DNA of 64,000 nucleotides from a virus. Under the pieces are notes generated by a model that did no database searches, was not told the DNA's origin, and was given only the letters and a program-made list of their open reading frames with translations. The stretch spans positions 19,349-83,348 of the IMG/VR virus record IMGVR_UViG_3300035670_000124; one strand, given 5' to 3'. The position numbers were made by a program, and so were the translations under genes. Shown here piece by piece: positions 8,801 to 16,353 of the stretch; within the stretch, counting starts at the first letter, position 1, and each line of letters starts with the position of its first letter.

Positions 8801-8803
8801 GCC

Positions 8804-9404
8804 ATGTCTATTTATAAATCAAATTCATTAGAGTTCTATGTCTATGCATATCTTCGTGAAGATGGCACACCATATTATATCGGCAAAGGTAGAAATAAAA
8901 GATTGTTTAAAAAAGGGAAAAAGGAATCTATTAGCATCCCAAAAGAGAAATCAAGGATTATTATATGCGAATCAAACCTAACTGAACTTGGTGCTTTTGC
9001 TTTAGAACGCAGATTAATTCGTTGGTATGGTCGTAAAGATAATGGAACTGGGATATTGAGGAATAGAACAGACGGTGGTGATGGAACTTCTGGATATAGA
9101 ATGACAGAAAAACAAAAAAATAATATGAAAGGTAAAAACACTCAAGGTCTTAAAAATTATCATAGGAATAATCCAGATAAAAATCCAATGCGTATCCCGG
9201 CGATAAAGGATAGAAGGTAAAAAAAGATCAGAATATTATAAAAATAATCCAGATAAAAATCCAAGCAAACGCAAAGATGTAAAAGAAAAACAAAAAAATA
9301 AAAGGATTAAGTATTGGTCTGACGAAAAAAATAGAATACTACAATCACTAAGAATGAAAAAATATCACGAAGAAAAAAGAAAAAATTCAAAGATTATGAC
9401 TTGA
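8804..9404 (+). pseudogene. GIY-YIG homing endonuclease, frameshifted
   Basis: The first 138 codons encode a GIY-YIG nuclease ([43 protein letters not shown]), paralogous to 54048-54623. A TAA at 9218-9220 ends this frame just before a run of seven A. The +1 frame then continues without a break to TGA at 9402-9404 with an expected basic tail (KKRSEYYKNNPDKNPSKRK...). A one-base indel therefore probably broke the C-terminal DNA-binding part. The nuclease domain is intact and a short product could still be made. Confidence 0.8.
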
Positions 9405-9428
9405 CACATAATAATAATCCTTTATAAT
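9401..9428 (+). promoter_or_regulatory. sigma70-type promoter for uvsY
   Basis: TTGACA (9401-9406) and TATAAT (9423-9428), both perfect, are separated by 16 bases. The start would lie near 9435, upstream of the AGAGGA ribosome site of uvsY. It allows early transcription of the recombination genes by unmodified host polymerase. Confidence 0.9.
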
Positions 9429-9456
9429 GAATATTATTTTATAGAGGATTATAAAT

Positions 9457-9909
9457 ATGAAACCACCAGTCACAATAGATACCCTATCTGAAGAATGGCT
9501 AAATGATTCTCCAGTTGATACTACCGATCCTACAAGAGAATTGAGTAGAATACCCAACCTTCATTCAAAATACCTCAACATACTATCCCATCATAACCTA
9601 ATAGTCAAGAAGTTATCATATGAATATAATACTCTCAAGAAAGTGAAGATTGAGTATTATATGGGTGATTTGAATAATCCAGAAGACTTGAAAGAATATG
9701 GTTGGGAACCACAGATGAAGAAGATAATGAGGCAGGATATTCCATCGTATCTTGATTCTGATGATGACCTAAATAAAATTCTAATCAAAAAAGTTATTCA
9801 TCAAGAAATAGTAGACTATTGTGATAGAGTATTGAAAGAATTAAACAATAGAACTTTTCAGTTGAGCAACATAATCAAATGGGAAATGTATCTTAATGGC
9901 AGAGGCTGA
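9457..9909 (+). CDS. uvsY: recombination mediator UvsY
   Basis: UvsY loads UvsX recombinase onto gp32-coated single-stranded DNA. The 150-residue helical protein matches the family in its middle: LHSKYLNILSHHNLIVKKL, then KVKIEYYMGDLNN, then a basic MKKIMRQDIPSYLDSDDDL stretch. It is slightly longer than T4 UvsY (137 aa) because of an N-terminal extension. The neighbouring uvsW start overlaps its end by 14 bases, the usual uvsY-uvsW pair. Expression is from the strong promoter just upstream. Confidence 0.9.
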   Translation: MKPPVTIDTLSEEWLNDSPVDTTDPTRELSRIPNLHSKYLNILSHHNLIVKKLSYEYNTLKKVKIEYYMGDLNNPEDLKEYGWEPQMKKIMRQDIPSYLDSDDDLNKILIKKVIHQEIVDYCDRVLKELNNRTFQLSNIIKWEMYLNGRG

Positions 9910-11365
9910 TGTAATAATAAAAAATGAAAACGAAGTCTTTGTCACTATACAGTGTGACGAATCAATATCTTATGAGCTTAGAGATTATTTTACTTTAACT
10001 ATTCCGGGGGCTCAATTCACACCACAATTTCGTGCTCGTCTTTGGGACGGAAAGATAAGATTGTGGGATGTTAGAAATCGTAGGATATACCGAGGACTTA
10101 TCCAACATATTATATCATTCTGTAAAAGTCGTAATTATACATACAAATATGATGATTCCACAACATCATTTTCATTGAACGAAGCAAATAAATTCATTGA
10201 GACAATAGGTCCAAAATATCAGCCAAGAGATTATCAGGTTGAAGCATTCGTTCATGCTGTCAGATCAAAAAGAGCATTGTTACTGTCACCAACAGCATCA
10301 GGAAAGTCTTTGATTATCTATTTGATGCTTAGACATTTTCTTGAGACTGAAGAACGAGGTCTTATTATTGTTCCCAACATATCTCTGGTAGAGCAATTAT
10401 ATTCAGACTTCAAAGATTACTCTGAACTAAATGGTTGGAATGTTGAGGATAATGTCCATAGAATATACCAAGGCCAGGACAAAGATACCAACAAAAGAGT
10501 AACCATTTCTACTTGGCAATCATTACACAAACTCCCTCCCAAATACTTCAAGAAGTTTGGATTTGTCATCGGTGACGAAGCACACCAGTTCAAAGCAAAA
10601 TCTCTAACAGACATCATGACATCTCTCACTAATGCCAAGTATAGAATTGGTACTACAGGCACACTTGATGGTACAAAAACACACAAACTTGTTTTGGAAG
10701 GACTATTTGGTTCGGTCCATAAAGTCATTACTACCAAAGAGCTTATGGACCAGAAACACGTTGCTGATTTCAAGATTAAATGCCTTCTTCTCAAACATTC
10801 AGATGAAAGCTGTAAGTTGGCAAGAAATTATACATATCAACAAGAAATAGAATATCTTGTTCTCAATGAAGAAAGAAATAAATTCATATCCAATCTATCA
10901 TTATCATTGAATGGTAATACTCTTATATTATATCAGTATGTAGATAAACATGGGTCTATATTATATGACATGATAAATAGTAGAGCCAAGGATAGAAAAG
11001 TATTTTTTATTCATGGTGATGTGAATGTAAATGTTCGTGAAGAAACACGAAAGATTGTAGAATCTGAAACAGATGCTATAATCATTGCTTCATATGGAAC
11101 ATTCTCTACAGGAGTTAATATAAAGAATCTACATAATGTAATATTTGCCAGCCCATCTAAATCAAGGATTAGAAATCTGCAATCAATTGGTAGAAGTCTC
11201 AGAAAATCTGATACCAAAACAGAAGCAACATTATTTGATATTGCAGATGACCTACGCTATCGTAAAAAAGAAAACTATACTCTCAAACACTTTTCTTCAC
11301 GTATTCAAATCTATTCTGAAGAAAAATTCTCATTCAAAATCTATAAGATACAATTGAAAGGCTAA
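9896..11365 (+). CDS. uvsW: RNA-DNA/branched-DNA helicase UvsW
   Basis: UvsW is a superfamily 2 helicase that unwinds R-loops and stalled forks, ending origin-dependent replication and driving recombination-dependent replication. It has an N-terminal DNA-binding domain (residues 1-100), Walker A SPTASGKS (about 137-144), the DEAH-type box GDEAHQF (about 227), TGTLDG (motif III region) and QSIGRSLR (motif VI) near residue 430. Length (489) is close to T4 UvsW (503). Confidence 0.96.
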   Translation: MAEADVIIKNENEVFVTIQCDESISYELRDYFTLTIPGAQFTPQFRARLWDGKIRLWDVRNRRIYRGLIQHIISFCKSRNYTYKYDDSTTSFSLNEANKFIETIGPKYQPRDYQVEAFVHAVRSKRALLLSPTASGKSLIIYLMLRHFLETEERGLIIVPNISLVEQLYSDFKDYSELNGWNVEDNVHRIYQGQDKDTNKRVTISTWQSLHKLPPKYFKKFGFVIGDEAHQFKAKSLTDIMTSLTNAKYRIGTTGTLDGTKTHKLVLEGLFGSVHKVITTKELMDQKHVADFKIKCLLLKHSDESCKLARNYTYQQEIEYLVLNEERNKFISNLSLSLNGNTLILYQYVDKHGSILYDMINSRAKDRKVFFIHGDVNVNVREETRKIVESETDAIIIASYGTFSTGVNIKNLHNVIFASPSKSRIRNLQSIGRSLRKSDTKTEATLFDIADDLRYRKKENYTLKHFSSRIQIYSEEKFSFKIYKIQLKG

Positions 11366-11370
11366 TACAC

Positions 11371-11823
11371 ATGACCCAGCCAGAACCAATCTCATCTTCT
11401 GTTAAATTTATCAGACTCAATACAGGTGAAGATTTAGCGTCTGAAGTAGTTTACTATAAAACAGATGATGATGAATACTATGTTCTACTGAATCCATTAA
11501 AAATTGTATATTCTGTGAGTCAATCAAGACCAGGATATCTAAGTCTATCTCTACTACAATGGGTTCTACCAGAGATTTGCTCTAAACAAGAATTTACAAT
11601 CTATCCAAATGATATTCTCACTATGTCAGATGCATCTGATGAAATGGATAATTATTATTGGGAATCACTAACCAAATTGACATATCTAGAACAAGAAAAG
11701 TCTTCCAAGAAAGCAATGGAAGATATTGATGATATGTTTGATGTTGAAGTAGATGACTCAGAATTATCGTATGTTAAAGAAATGCTTGAAGAAATTAAGA
11801 ATGGTAAGAGGAAATTACACTGA
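11371..11823 (+). CDS. conserved hypothetical, Sm-like N-terminal fold (150 aa)
   Basis: The first ~90 residues (VKFIRLNTGEDLASEVVYY, then VLLNPLKIVYSV, then LQWVLPE) share a pattern with the 104-residue protein at 38695-39009: a short strand with GE-(L/I) then a strand, NPL, and a WVL/WAEF segment. This looks like a small Sm-like beta barrel. The C-terminal 50 residues are acidic and helical. It follows uvsW closely. The function is not known. Location among replication genes suggests a nucleic-acid role. Confidence 0.6.
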   Translation: MTQPEPISSSVKFIRLNTGEDLASEVVYYKTDDDEYYVLLNPLKIVYSVSQSRPGYLSLSLLQWVLPEICSKQEFTIYPNDILTMSDASDEMDNYYWESLTKLTYLEQEKSSKKAMEDIDDMFDVEVDDSELSYVKEMLEEIKNGKRKLH

Positions 11824-12104
11824 TGGCAGTCAAGAATCAATACCTAGATGTTAATGATACTAATAATGATTTTGGTTTTACATTCTCTGATGAAGATGAA
11901 ATTGTAGCATCACATACTCAATACTCTTCCTTGCAGGAAGAAGTAGATGATCTTAGGAAAAGATTACATGCAGTAAATGCTATCTTTACTCCACTACTAG
12001 AGAACTTGGCTAAAGACCCATCTAAACCTATGATTAAATGGCCTAACAGAGCAGAAGTAATTGATAAGCAGATGAAGAAGCTAAAGTCACTAACTGATGT
12101 ATAA
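11823..12104 (+). CDS. conserved hypothetical protein (93 aa)
   Basis: The start overlaps the previous stop (TGATGG). The protein has an acidic N-terminus (FGFTFSDEDEIVAS) and a helical coiled-coil-like middle (LQEEVDDLRKRLHAVNAIFTPLLENL). It ends with IKWPNRAEVIDKQMKKLKSL. Such small proteins are common between uvsW and gene 55 in T4-like cyanophages. It is probably cotranscribed with uvsW. Confidence 0.6.
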   Translation: MAVKNQYLDVNDTNNDFGFTFSDEDEIVASHTQYSSLQEEVDDLRKRLHAVNAIFTPLLENLAKDPSKPMIKWPNRAEVIDKQMKKLKSLTDV

Positions 12105-12122
12105 TAGTAACTAATAGTATTC

Positions 12123-12151
12123 ATTGAAGGGCTGACATAGCCATTATATAG
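12123..12151 (+). promoter_or_regulatory. putative sigma70-type promoter for gene 55
   Basis: TTGAAG (12123-12128) and TATAGT (12146-12151) are spaced by 17 bases in the gap ahead of gene 55. It is a weaker match than the other promoters, but the position is right. Confidence 0.5.
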
Positions 12152-12181
12152 TGCTTGTCAAGGTTGTCAAGAGGAAAATGT

Positions 12182-12745
12182 ATGAAACAGAAGAAAAAAG
12201 TGAAATATGTAGATAATGAAAGATTCTATCAAGAAATCATTGCATACAGAAAAAAACTGGAAGAATATAGAGCATCAGGTAGGAATGAAGAACCAAGGAT
12301 GCCAGACTATATCGGTGAATGTATCTGGAAGATTGCAGATCGTTTATCCATGAAGCCCTGCTTTGTGAATTACTCATACAGAGATGAAATGGTTTCAGAC
12401 GGCATAGAAAACTGCATTCTATACTTCAAGGATTATAATCCTGCTATCGGTCAGAACCCTTTCGCATACTTTACACAGATCATCTACTATGCTTTTCTTC
12501 GTCGTATAAGTAAAGAAGAGAAGAATCGATATATAATCTATAAGAATTTTCAAGAGACAATGACACAACTTTATGAGTCTAAAGATTCTGAAGATGGACA
12601 GTTGATTTCTTCCACACTATATGATAACATACATCAGTTTATGAGAAAGTTTGAGAAGAAAGAAGAACTTAAAAAAGAAAAGCGTAAGAATGCGAAAGTA
12701 GGCTTACAGAAATTTTATGAGGAAGACAATGGAAAGAGAGAGTAA
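12182..12745 (+). CDS. 55: late-transcription sigma factor gp55
   Basis: gp55 directs host RNA polymerase to TATAAATA late promoters, of which several lie in this window. The motif NYSYRDEMVSDGIENCILYF followed by NPFAYFTQIIYYAFLRRI (about residues 68-113) is the hallmark of the family and matches T4 gp55 closely. I start it at the ATG behind AGAGGAAA, giving 187 residues (T4: 185). An upstream in-frame TTG is less likely. The C-terminus is highly charged. Confidence 0.96.
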   Translation: MKQKKKVKYVDNERFYQEIIAYRKKLEEYRASGRNEEPRMPDYIGECIWKIADRLSMKPCFVNYSYRDEMVSDGIENCILYFKDYNPAIGQNPFAYFTQIIYYAFLRRISKEEKNRYIIYKNFQETMTQLYESKDSEDGQLISSTLYDNIHQFMRKFEKKEELKKEKRKNAKVGLQKFYEEDNGKRE

Positions 12746-12929
12746 TATTCCGTTTCAGGTTCAGCACTTAATTCGTGAGATGTTGAACCGCGATGATAAT
12801 GTATATGTTCGTGGTAATTATAGAATGAGGCTTGATGAAATTCGCAGAGAGTTAGATAAAGCAATTCGTAAGTATGATGACGAAGTTGCTATGGCAAATA
12901 TGGGGAAGACCAAGAAAAGAAGGGCATAA
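12729..12929 (+). CDS. small conserved hypothetical (66 aa)
   Basis: It overlaps the end of gene 55 and the start of gene 47. The ATG at 12729 is preceded by GAGGAAG and so is preferred over the one at 12717. The protein is charged and helical (PFQVQHLIREMLNRDDNVYV, then RLDEIRRELDKAIRKYDDEV) with a KKRRA tail. The tight overlaps suggest translational coupling between 55 and 47. Function unknown. Confidence 0.6.
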   Translation: MERESNIPFQVQHLIREMLNRDDNVYVRGNYRMRLDEIRRELDKAIRKYDDEVAMANMGKTKKRRA

Positions 12930-14002
12930 TGACAAAAATTGCTATGATTACTGATACCCATGCTGGCATTAGAAATGACAGCATGGTTTTTCATGACTAT
13001 ATGAAAAAGAACTATGATTGGTTCTTTTCTATTATTGACGATCAGGATATCAGGACAATCGTCCATCTTGGTGATTTATTTGACAGGAGAAAATATGTCA
13101 ATTATCTAACATCAAAAAGAATCCGTGAAGATTTTCTTTTACAGGTTGAAAATAGAAACCTTGATTGCCATATCATAGCAGGGAACCATGATGTGTTTTA
13201 CAAAAACACCAATGATATCAATGCGTTGAGTGAAATGGTAACTGGTAGATATAAAGGAATCAATACCTATATCAATGCAACGGAAATCAATGTGAATGGA
13301 ACAGATATTCTTCTGCTTCCGTGGATTTCCGATGATAACCACGAACAGTCATATAAACTGATTGAGAACAGTAAATGTGATGTTGTCATGGGACATCTGG
13401 AACTAAACGGGTTTGAGATGTTCAAAGGAACTGTATCTAATCATGGTGTAGATAGAAAGGTTTATGATAAATTTGATCTTGTATTTTCAGGTCACTATCA
13501 TCACAAATCTTCTGCCAAGAACATTCATTATATTGGTGCTTTTGCAGAATTTATTTGGTCTGATTATAATGATCCTAGAGGATTCACTATTTTTGATACT
13601 AATACAAGAAAGTTTGAGTTCTATCAGAGCCCATATAACATTTTTCAGATGATTGTGTATGATGATGTTAAGACAAAGGATATACTAAATGAAATCAATA
13701 AAACAGACTATAGCAAGTATTCAAATGTTTATGTTAAGGTTATATGTATCAACAGGACAAATCCTTATGCGTTTGATACCCTGATTGACAAAATACACAC
13801 AGTCTCACCAATTGACATATCAATAATAGAAGATGTTTCATTTCTGGATGAATCAGAAGATATTGTTGAAGGAATACAGGATACCAGAAGTATCATTGAC
13901 GCATACATCAACAACTTGACTCTGCCTGTAGATAATGATAAGATGAAAAAGTTTATGAGAGACATTTATACTGAAGCAGTATCCTTGAAACATATTGAAT
14001 AA
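12929..14002 (+). CDS. 47: recombination endonuclease subunit gp47 (Mre11/SbcD-like)
   Basis: This metallophosphoesterase nuclease partners with gp46 to resect DNA ends for recombination-dependent replication. Mre11 motifs are present in order: DTHAG (residues 8-12), GDLFDRR (~48), AGNHD (~83), GHLE (~155) and GHYHHK (~186). The 357-residue length matches T4 gp47 (339). Gene 46 would follow directly but an endonuclease gene intervenes. Confidence 0.95.
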   Translation: MTKIAMITDTHAGIRNDSMVFHDYMKKNYDWFFSIIDDQDIRTIVHLGDLFDRRKYVNYLTSKRIREDFLLQVENRNLDCHIIAGNHDVFYKNTNDINALSEMVTGRYKGINTYINATEINVNGTDILLLPWISDDNHEQSYKLIENSKCDVVMGHLELNGFEMFKGTVSNHGVDRKVYDKFDLVFSGHYHHKSSAKNIHYIGAFAEFIWSDYNDPRGFTIFDTNTRKFEFYQSPYNIFQMIVYDDVKTKDILNEINKTDYSKYSNVYVKVICINRTNPYAFDTLIDKIHTVSPIDISIIEDVSFLDESEDIVEGIQDTRSIIDAYINNLTLPVDNDKMKKFMRDIYTEAVSLKHIE

Positions 14003-14008
14003 TGGAGA

Positions 14009-14059
14009 TTGGCTATTCTTACATTTGAAAAAATTAGGTGGAAGAACTTATTTTACTAA
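14009..14059 (+). pseudogene. remnant of the original gene 46 start
   Basis: After a GGAG ribosome site, TTG at 14009 opens a 16-codon frame that includes ILTFEKIRWKNLF and then stops. It aligns with the start of the present gp46 (IIFQKIRWKNFLS). The simplest reading is that the homing endonuclease inserted just inside gene 46 and supplied a replacement start, leaving this stub. Confidence 0.75.
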
Positions 14060-14060
14060 A

Positions 14061-14089
14061 TAGTGTTTCCACTAAGAAAGGGAACACTA
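14061..14089 (+). promoter_or_regulatory. hairpin covering the endonuclease ribosome site
   Basis: TAGTGTTTCC (14061-14070) pairs with GGGAACACTA (14080-14089), ten pairs with one T-G wobble and a nine-base loop. The right arm contains the Shine-Dalgarno-like GGGA and abuts the ATG at 14090. It should lower translation on read-through transcripts. Confidence 0.7.
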
Positions 14090-14560
14090 ATGAAAACGTG
14101 CACTCAATGTAAACACGAAAAACCAACATCACAATTTCGCATTTTAAGAAAAAATAAAAATGGAAGTAATCTTTATAGAGGTAAATGTGATGATTGCTAT
14201 AATGAACATTATAGAAAAAAATATCATAAATTGACATTAGAAGAAAAAAAAGTTAAACAAAAAAGAAATAATCAACGCTGGTCTCCTGAAAAAAGAAAAG
14301 ATTATAAGCTACAAAAAAATTTCGGTATAACACTTGATCAGTTTAAAATTATGTTACAGAATCAAGATAATAAATGTTATATTTGCAAAAAAAATATTTT
14401 GGATTGTGGTCATGTGGATCATTGTCATAAAACAGGAAAGGTTAGGAAAATATTATGCCGTAATTGCAATACAGGAATAGGTCTTCTCAGAGAAGATGTG
14501 TCAATATTATACAACTGTATTTTTTATTTGAGGGAACATGATAATTTTTCAAAAGATTAG
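14090..14560 (+). CDS. HNH homing endonuclease of the endonuclease VII type
   Basis: The N-terminal zinc-binding motif is CTQCKHEKP with a later CDDC. The C-terminal endonuclease-VII domain reads FGITLDQFKIML...CYICKK, HVDHCHKTGKVRKILCRNCN (about residues 106-128). The ATG at 14090 is chosen because the protein aligns from MKTCTQCKHEKP and an upstream in-frame ATG lies inside a hairpin. It overlaps the gene 46 start by 23 bases and sits between genes 47 and 46. It is a mobile insertion, not a replication gene. Confidence 0.88.
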   Translation: MKTCTQCKHEKPTSQFRILRKNKNGSNLYRGKCDDCYNEHYRKKYHKLTLEEKKVKQKRNNQRWSPEKRKDYKLQKNFGITLDQFKIMLQNQDNKCYICKKNILDCGHVDHCHKTGKVRKILCRNCNTGIGLLREDVSILYNCIFYLREHDNFSKD

Positions 14561-16256
14561 ATGGAAGAATTTTCTTTCAACTGGCAACATATGGACTGAA
14601 ATATGCCTTGACGATACTCCAAACACACTAATCATAGGAAACAATGGTGCAGGTAAGAGCACATTACTAGATGCTCTTACCTTTTCTTTGTTCGGCAAAT
14701 CTTTTAGGAATATAAACAAATCAAATCTTATCAATTCTGTAAATGGTAAAGATTGTGTAGTAGAGATTGAATTTAATACTCATGGTAAGAAATATAAAGT
14801 CATAAGAGGTATCAAGCCTACTGTTTTTGAAGTGTATTGTGATAACAAACTGTTGAATCAAGACTCTGCGACAAAAGATTACCAGGATAATCTGGAGAAG
14901 TTCATCCTTCGTATGAATTATAAGTCCTTCACTCAGATTGTTATTCTAGGATCAGCATCATTTACACCATTTATGCAATTATCTGCTGCTGATCGTAGAC
15001 TTGTTATTGAAGACCTACTGGATATTCAAATCTTTTCTGTTATGAATAGTATTGCCAAACAGAAGTTGTCTGACAATAAAAGTAAATTGGAAAAGAATAG
15101 AATAGAAAGTCTCGGTAAAAGTGAAACTTGCGATCACATAAAGAGAACAATAGAGTCTTTGAAGCAAAATGATGATCAGAAACTAAAAGAACTGGAACAC
15201 GAAAGGGTAAGATATGAAAAAGCTATTAAAAAGATCAATGAAGAGATTCAAGGTTTGGATGATCAAAGAAATGAGATACTCCAGCAAACAACATCTTATA
15301 AGAATCTAAAATCACGACATACCAAATTAATATCACTAAAATCACAAATAGAAACTAATCACAAAAAGCAATCTTGCGAATTATCATTTTTTGAGAAACA
15401 CGACAATTGTCCAACTTGTAAACAGGCAATAGACGAAACATTTAAGTCTAATAAAGTCGATTCACTGACAAATAAGATCGTAGACCTTAATGATGGTATA
15501 TCCAAGATTGTTTCTGAGATAGATTCATGTGTTCTTCAGATAGAAGTCATTGAGAATAAACTAGAAACTATTAATAAACTATCCAATCAAATTTCACAGC
15601 ACAAGTATAAAAGCAATCAATTTTCAGAAGAAGTAAGCAAACTTCAAAAAGAAATGGATTCTCTATCAAAATCAAACTCACTGCTTGAGAATAATGAAAA
15701 TGATCTACTCAAAATACAAAATGAAATTGCAACTCTTGAAAAAGAAAAAGAATCTTTATTGAACGAAAAGTTGTATATTGAAACCTCCGTCAATCTACTA
15801 AAAGATGGTGGGATCAAGACCAAAATTATCAAGCAGTATCTTCCCACGATCAACAAACTTATCAATAAGTATTTGACTCAGATGAATTTTTCAGTAAATT
15901 TTAATATTGATGAGAATTTCAAGGAAACTATCAAATCACGGTATCGTGATGAATTTGCATATCAAAACTTCTCTGAAGGCGAAAAAATTAGAATTGATCT
16001 TGCATTACTATTCACTTGGAGAGAAATATCGAAAATGAGAAGTAGTGTTTCAACAAATCTTTTGATCTTCGATGAAATATTTGATGGTTCATTGGATGAT
16101 TCTGGAACAGATGAATTTTTGAAAATAATGTGGTCTTTAATTGGAGATTCTAATGTATTTGTTATTAGTCATAAGCACGATCAAATGACAGATAAATTCA
16201 AAAGAACAATTAAATTCAGTAAGAAAAAGAACTTCAGTGTTCTGAGTGCACCTTGA
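14538..16256 (+). CDS. 46: recombination endonuclease subunit gp46 (Rad50/SbcC-like)
   Basis: This is the ABC-type ATPase partner of gp47. Walker A IGNNGAGKST (about residues 33-42) is followed by long coiled coils (~180-420) interrupted by a zinc-hook CPTC (~290). The signature NFSEGEKIRIDLAL (~478) and Walker B LLIFDEIFDG (~515) complete it. Length 572 is close to T4 gp46 (560). The start codon lies inside the upstream endonuclease gene, which appears to have donated the first codons. Confidence 0.95.
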   Translation: MIIFQKIRWKNFLSTGNIWTEICLDDTPNTLIIGNNGAGKSTLLDALTFSLFGKSFRNINKSNLINSVNGKDCVVEIEFNTHGKKYKVIRGIKPTVFEVYCDNKLLNQDSATKDYQDNLEKFILRMNYKSFTQIVILGSASFTPFMQLSAADRRLVIEDLLDIQIFSVMNSIAKQKLSDNKSKLEKNRIESLGKSETCDHIKRTIESLKQNDDQKLKELEHERVRYEKAIKKINEEIQGLDDQRNEILQQTTSYKNLKSRHTKLISLKSQIETNHKKQSCELSFFEKHDNCPTCKQAIDETFKSNKVDSLTNKIVDLNDGISKIVSEIDSCVLQIEVIENKLETINKLSNQISQHKYKSNQFSEEVSKLQKEMDSLSKSNSLLENNENDLLKIQNEIATLEKEKESLLNEKLYIETSVNLLKDGGIKTKIIKQYLPTINKLINKYLTQMNFSVNFNIDENFKETIKSRYRDEFAYQNFSEGEKIRIDLALLFTWREISKMRSSVSTNLLIFDEIFDGSLDDSGTDEFLKIMWSLIGDSNVFVISHKHDQMTDKFKRTIKFSKKKNFSVLSAP

Positions 16257-16277
16257 GGTATGCTAAATTGCATACCT
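16256..16277 (+). other. hairpin after gene 46
   Basis: A perfect 8-bp stem (AGGTATGC with GCATACCT) and a six-base loop start on the gene 46 stop codon. No T-run follows, so it may protect the mRNA 3' end or act as a Rho-assisted terminator. A TATAAT at 16309-16314 further on could serve the next gene, but I see no well-placed -35. Confidence 0.5.
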
Positions 16278-16353
16278 GGTATGTGATAATTGATGTTGCA
16301 TTCTATCATATAATGTCGTAATATGGTGTTCAATCGTTGATGGAGGTTATTCG

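Noticed and set aside
8810-8817. TATAAATA on the minus strand at the start of both GIY-YIG paralogs
   Set aside because: It arises from codons for Ile-Tyr-Lys in the shared N-terminus and points to no gene.
9450-9457. TATAAATA touching the uvsY start codon as a late promoter
   Set aside because: Transcription would start inside uvsY; it is more likely the AT-rich start region, and a strong host-type promoter lies upstream. A late role for uvsW cannot be fully excluded.
12155-12181. Extended N-terminus of gp55 from TTG codons
   Set aside because: The ATG at 12182 has a ribosome site at the right distance and gives the family length; the upstream part is a short direct repeat (TTGTCAAG).
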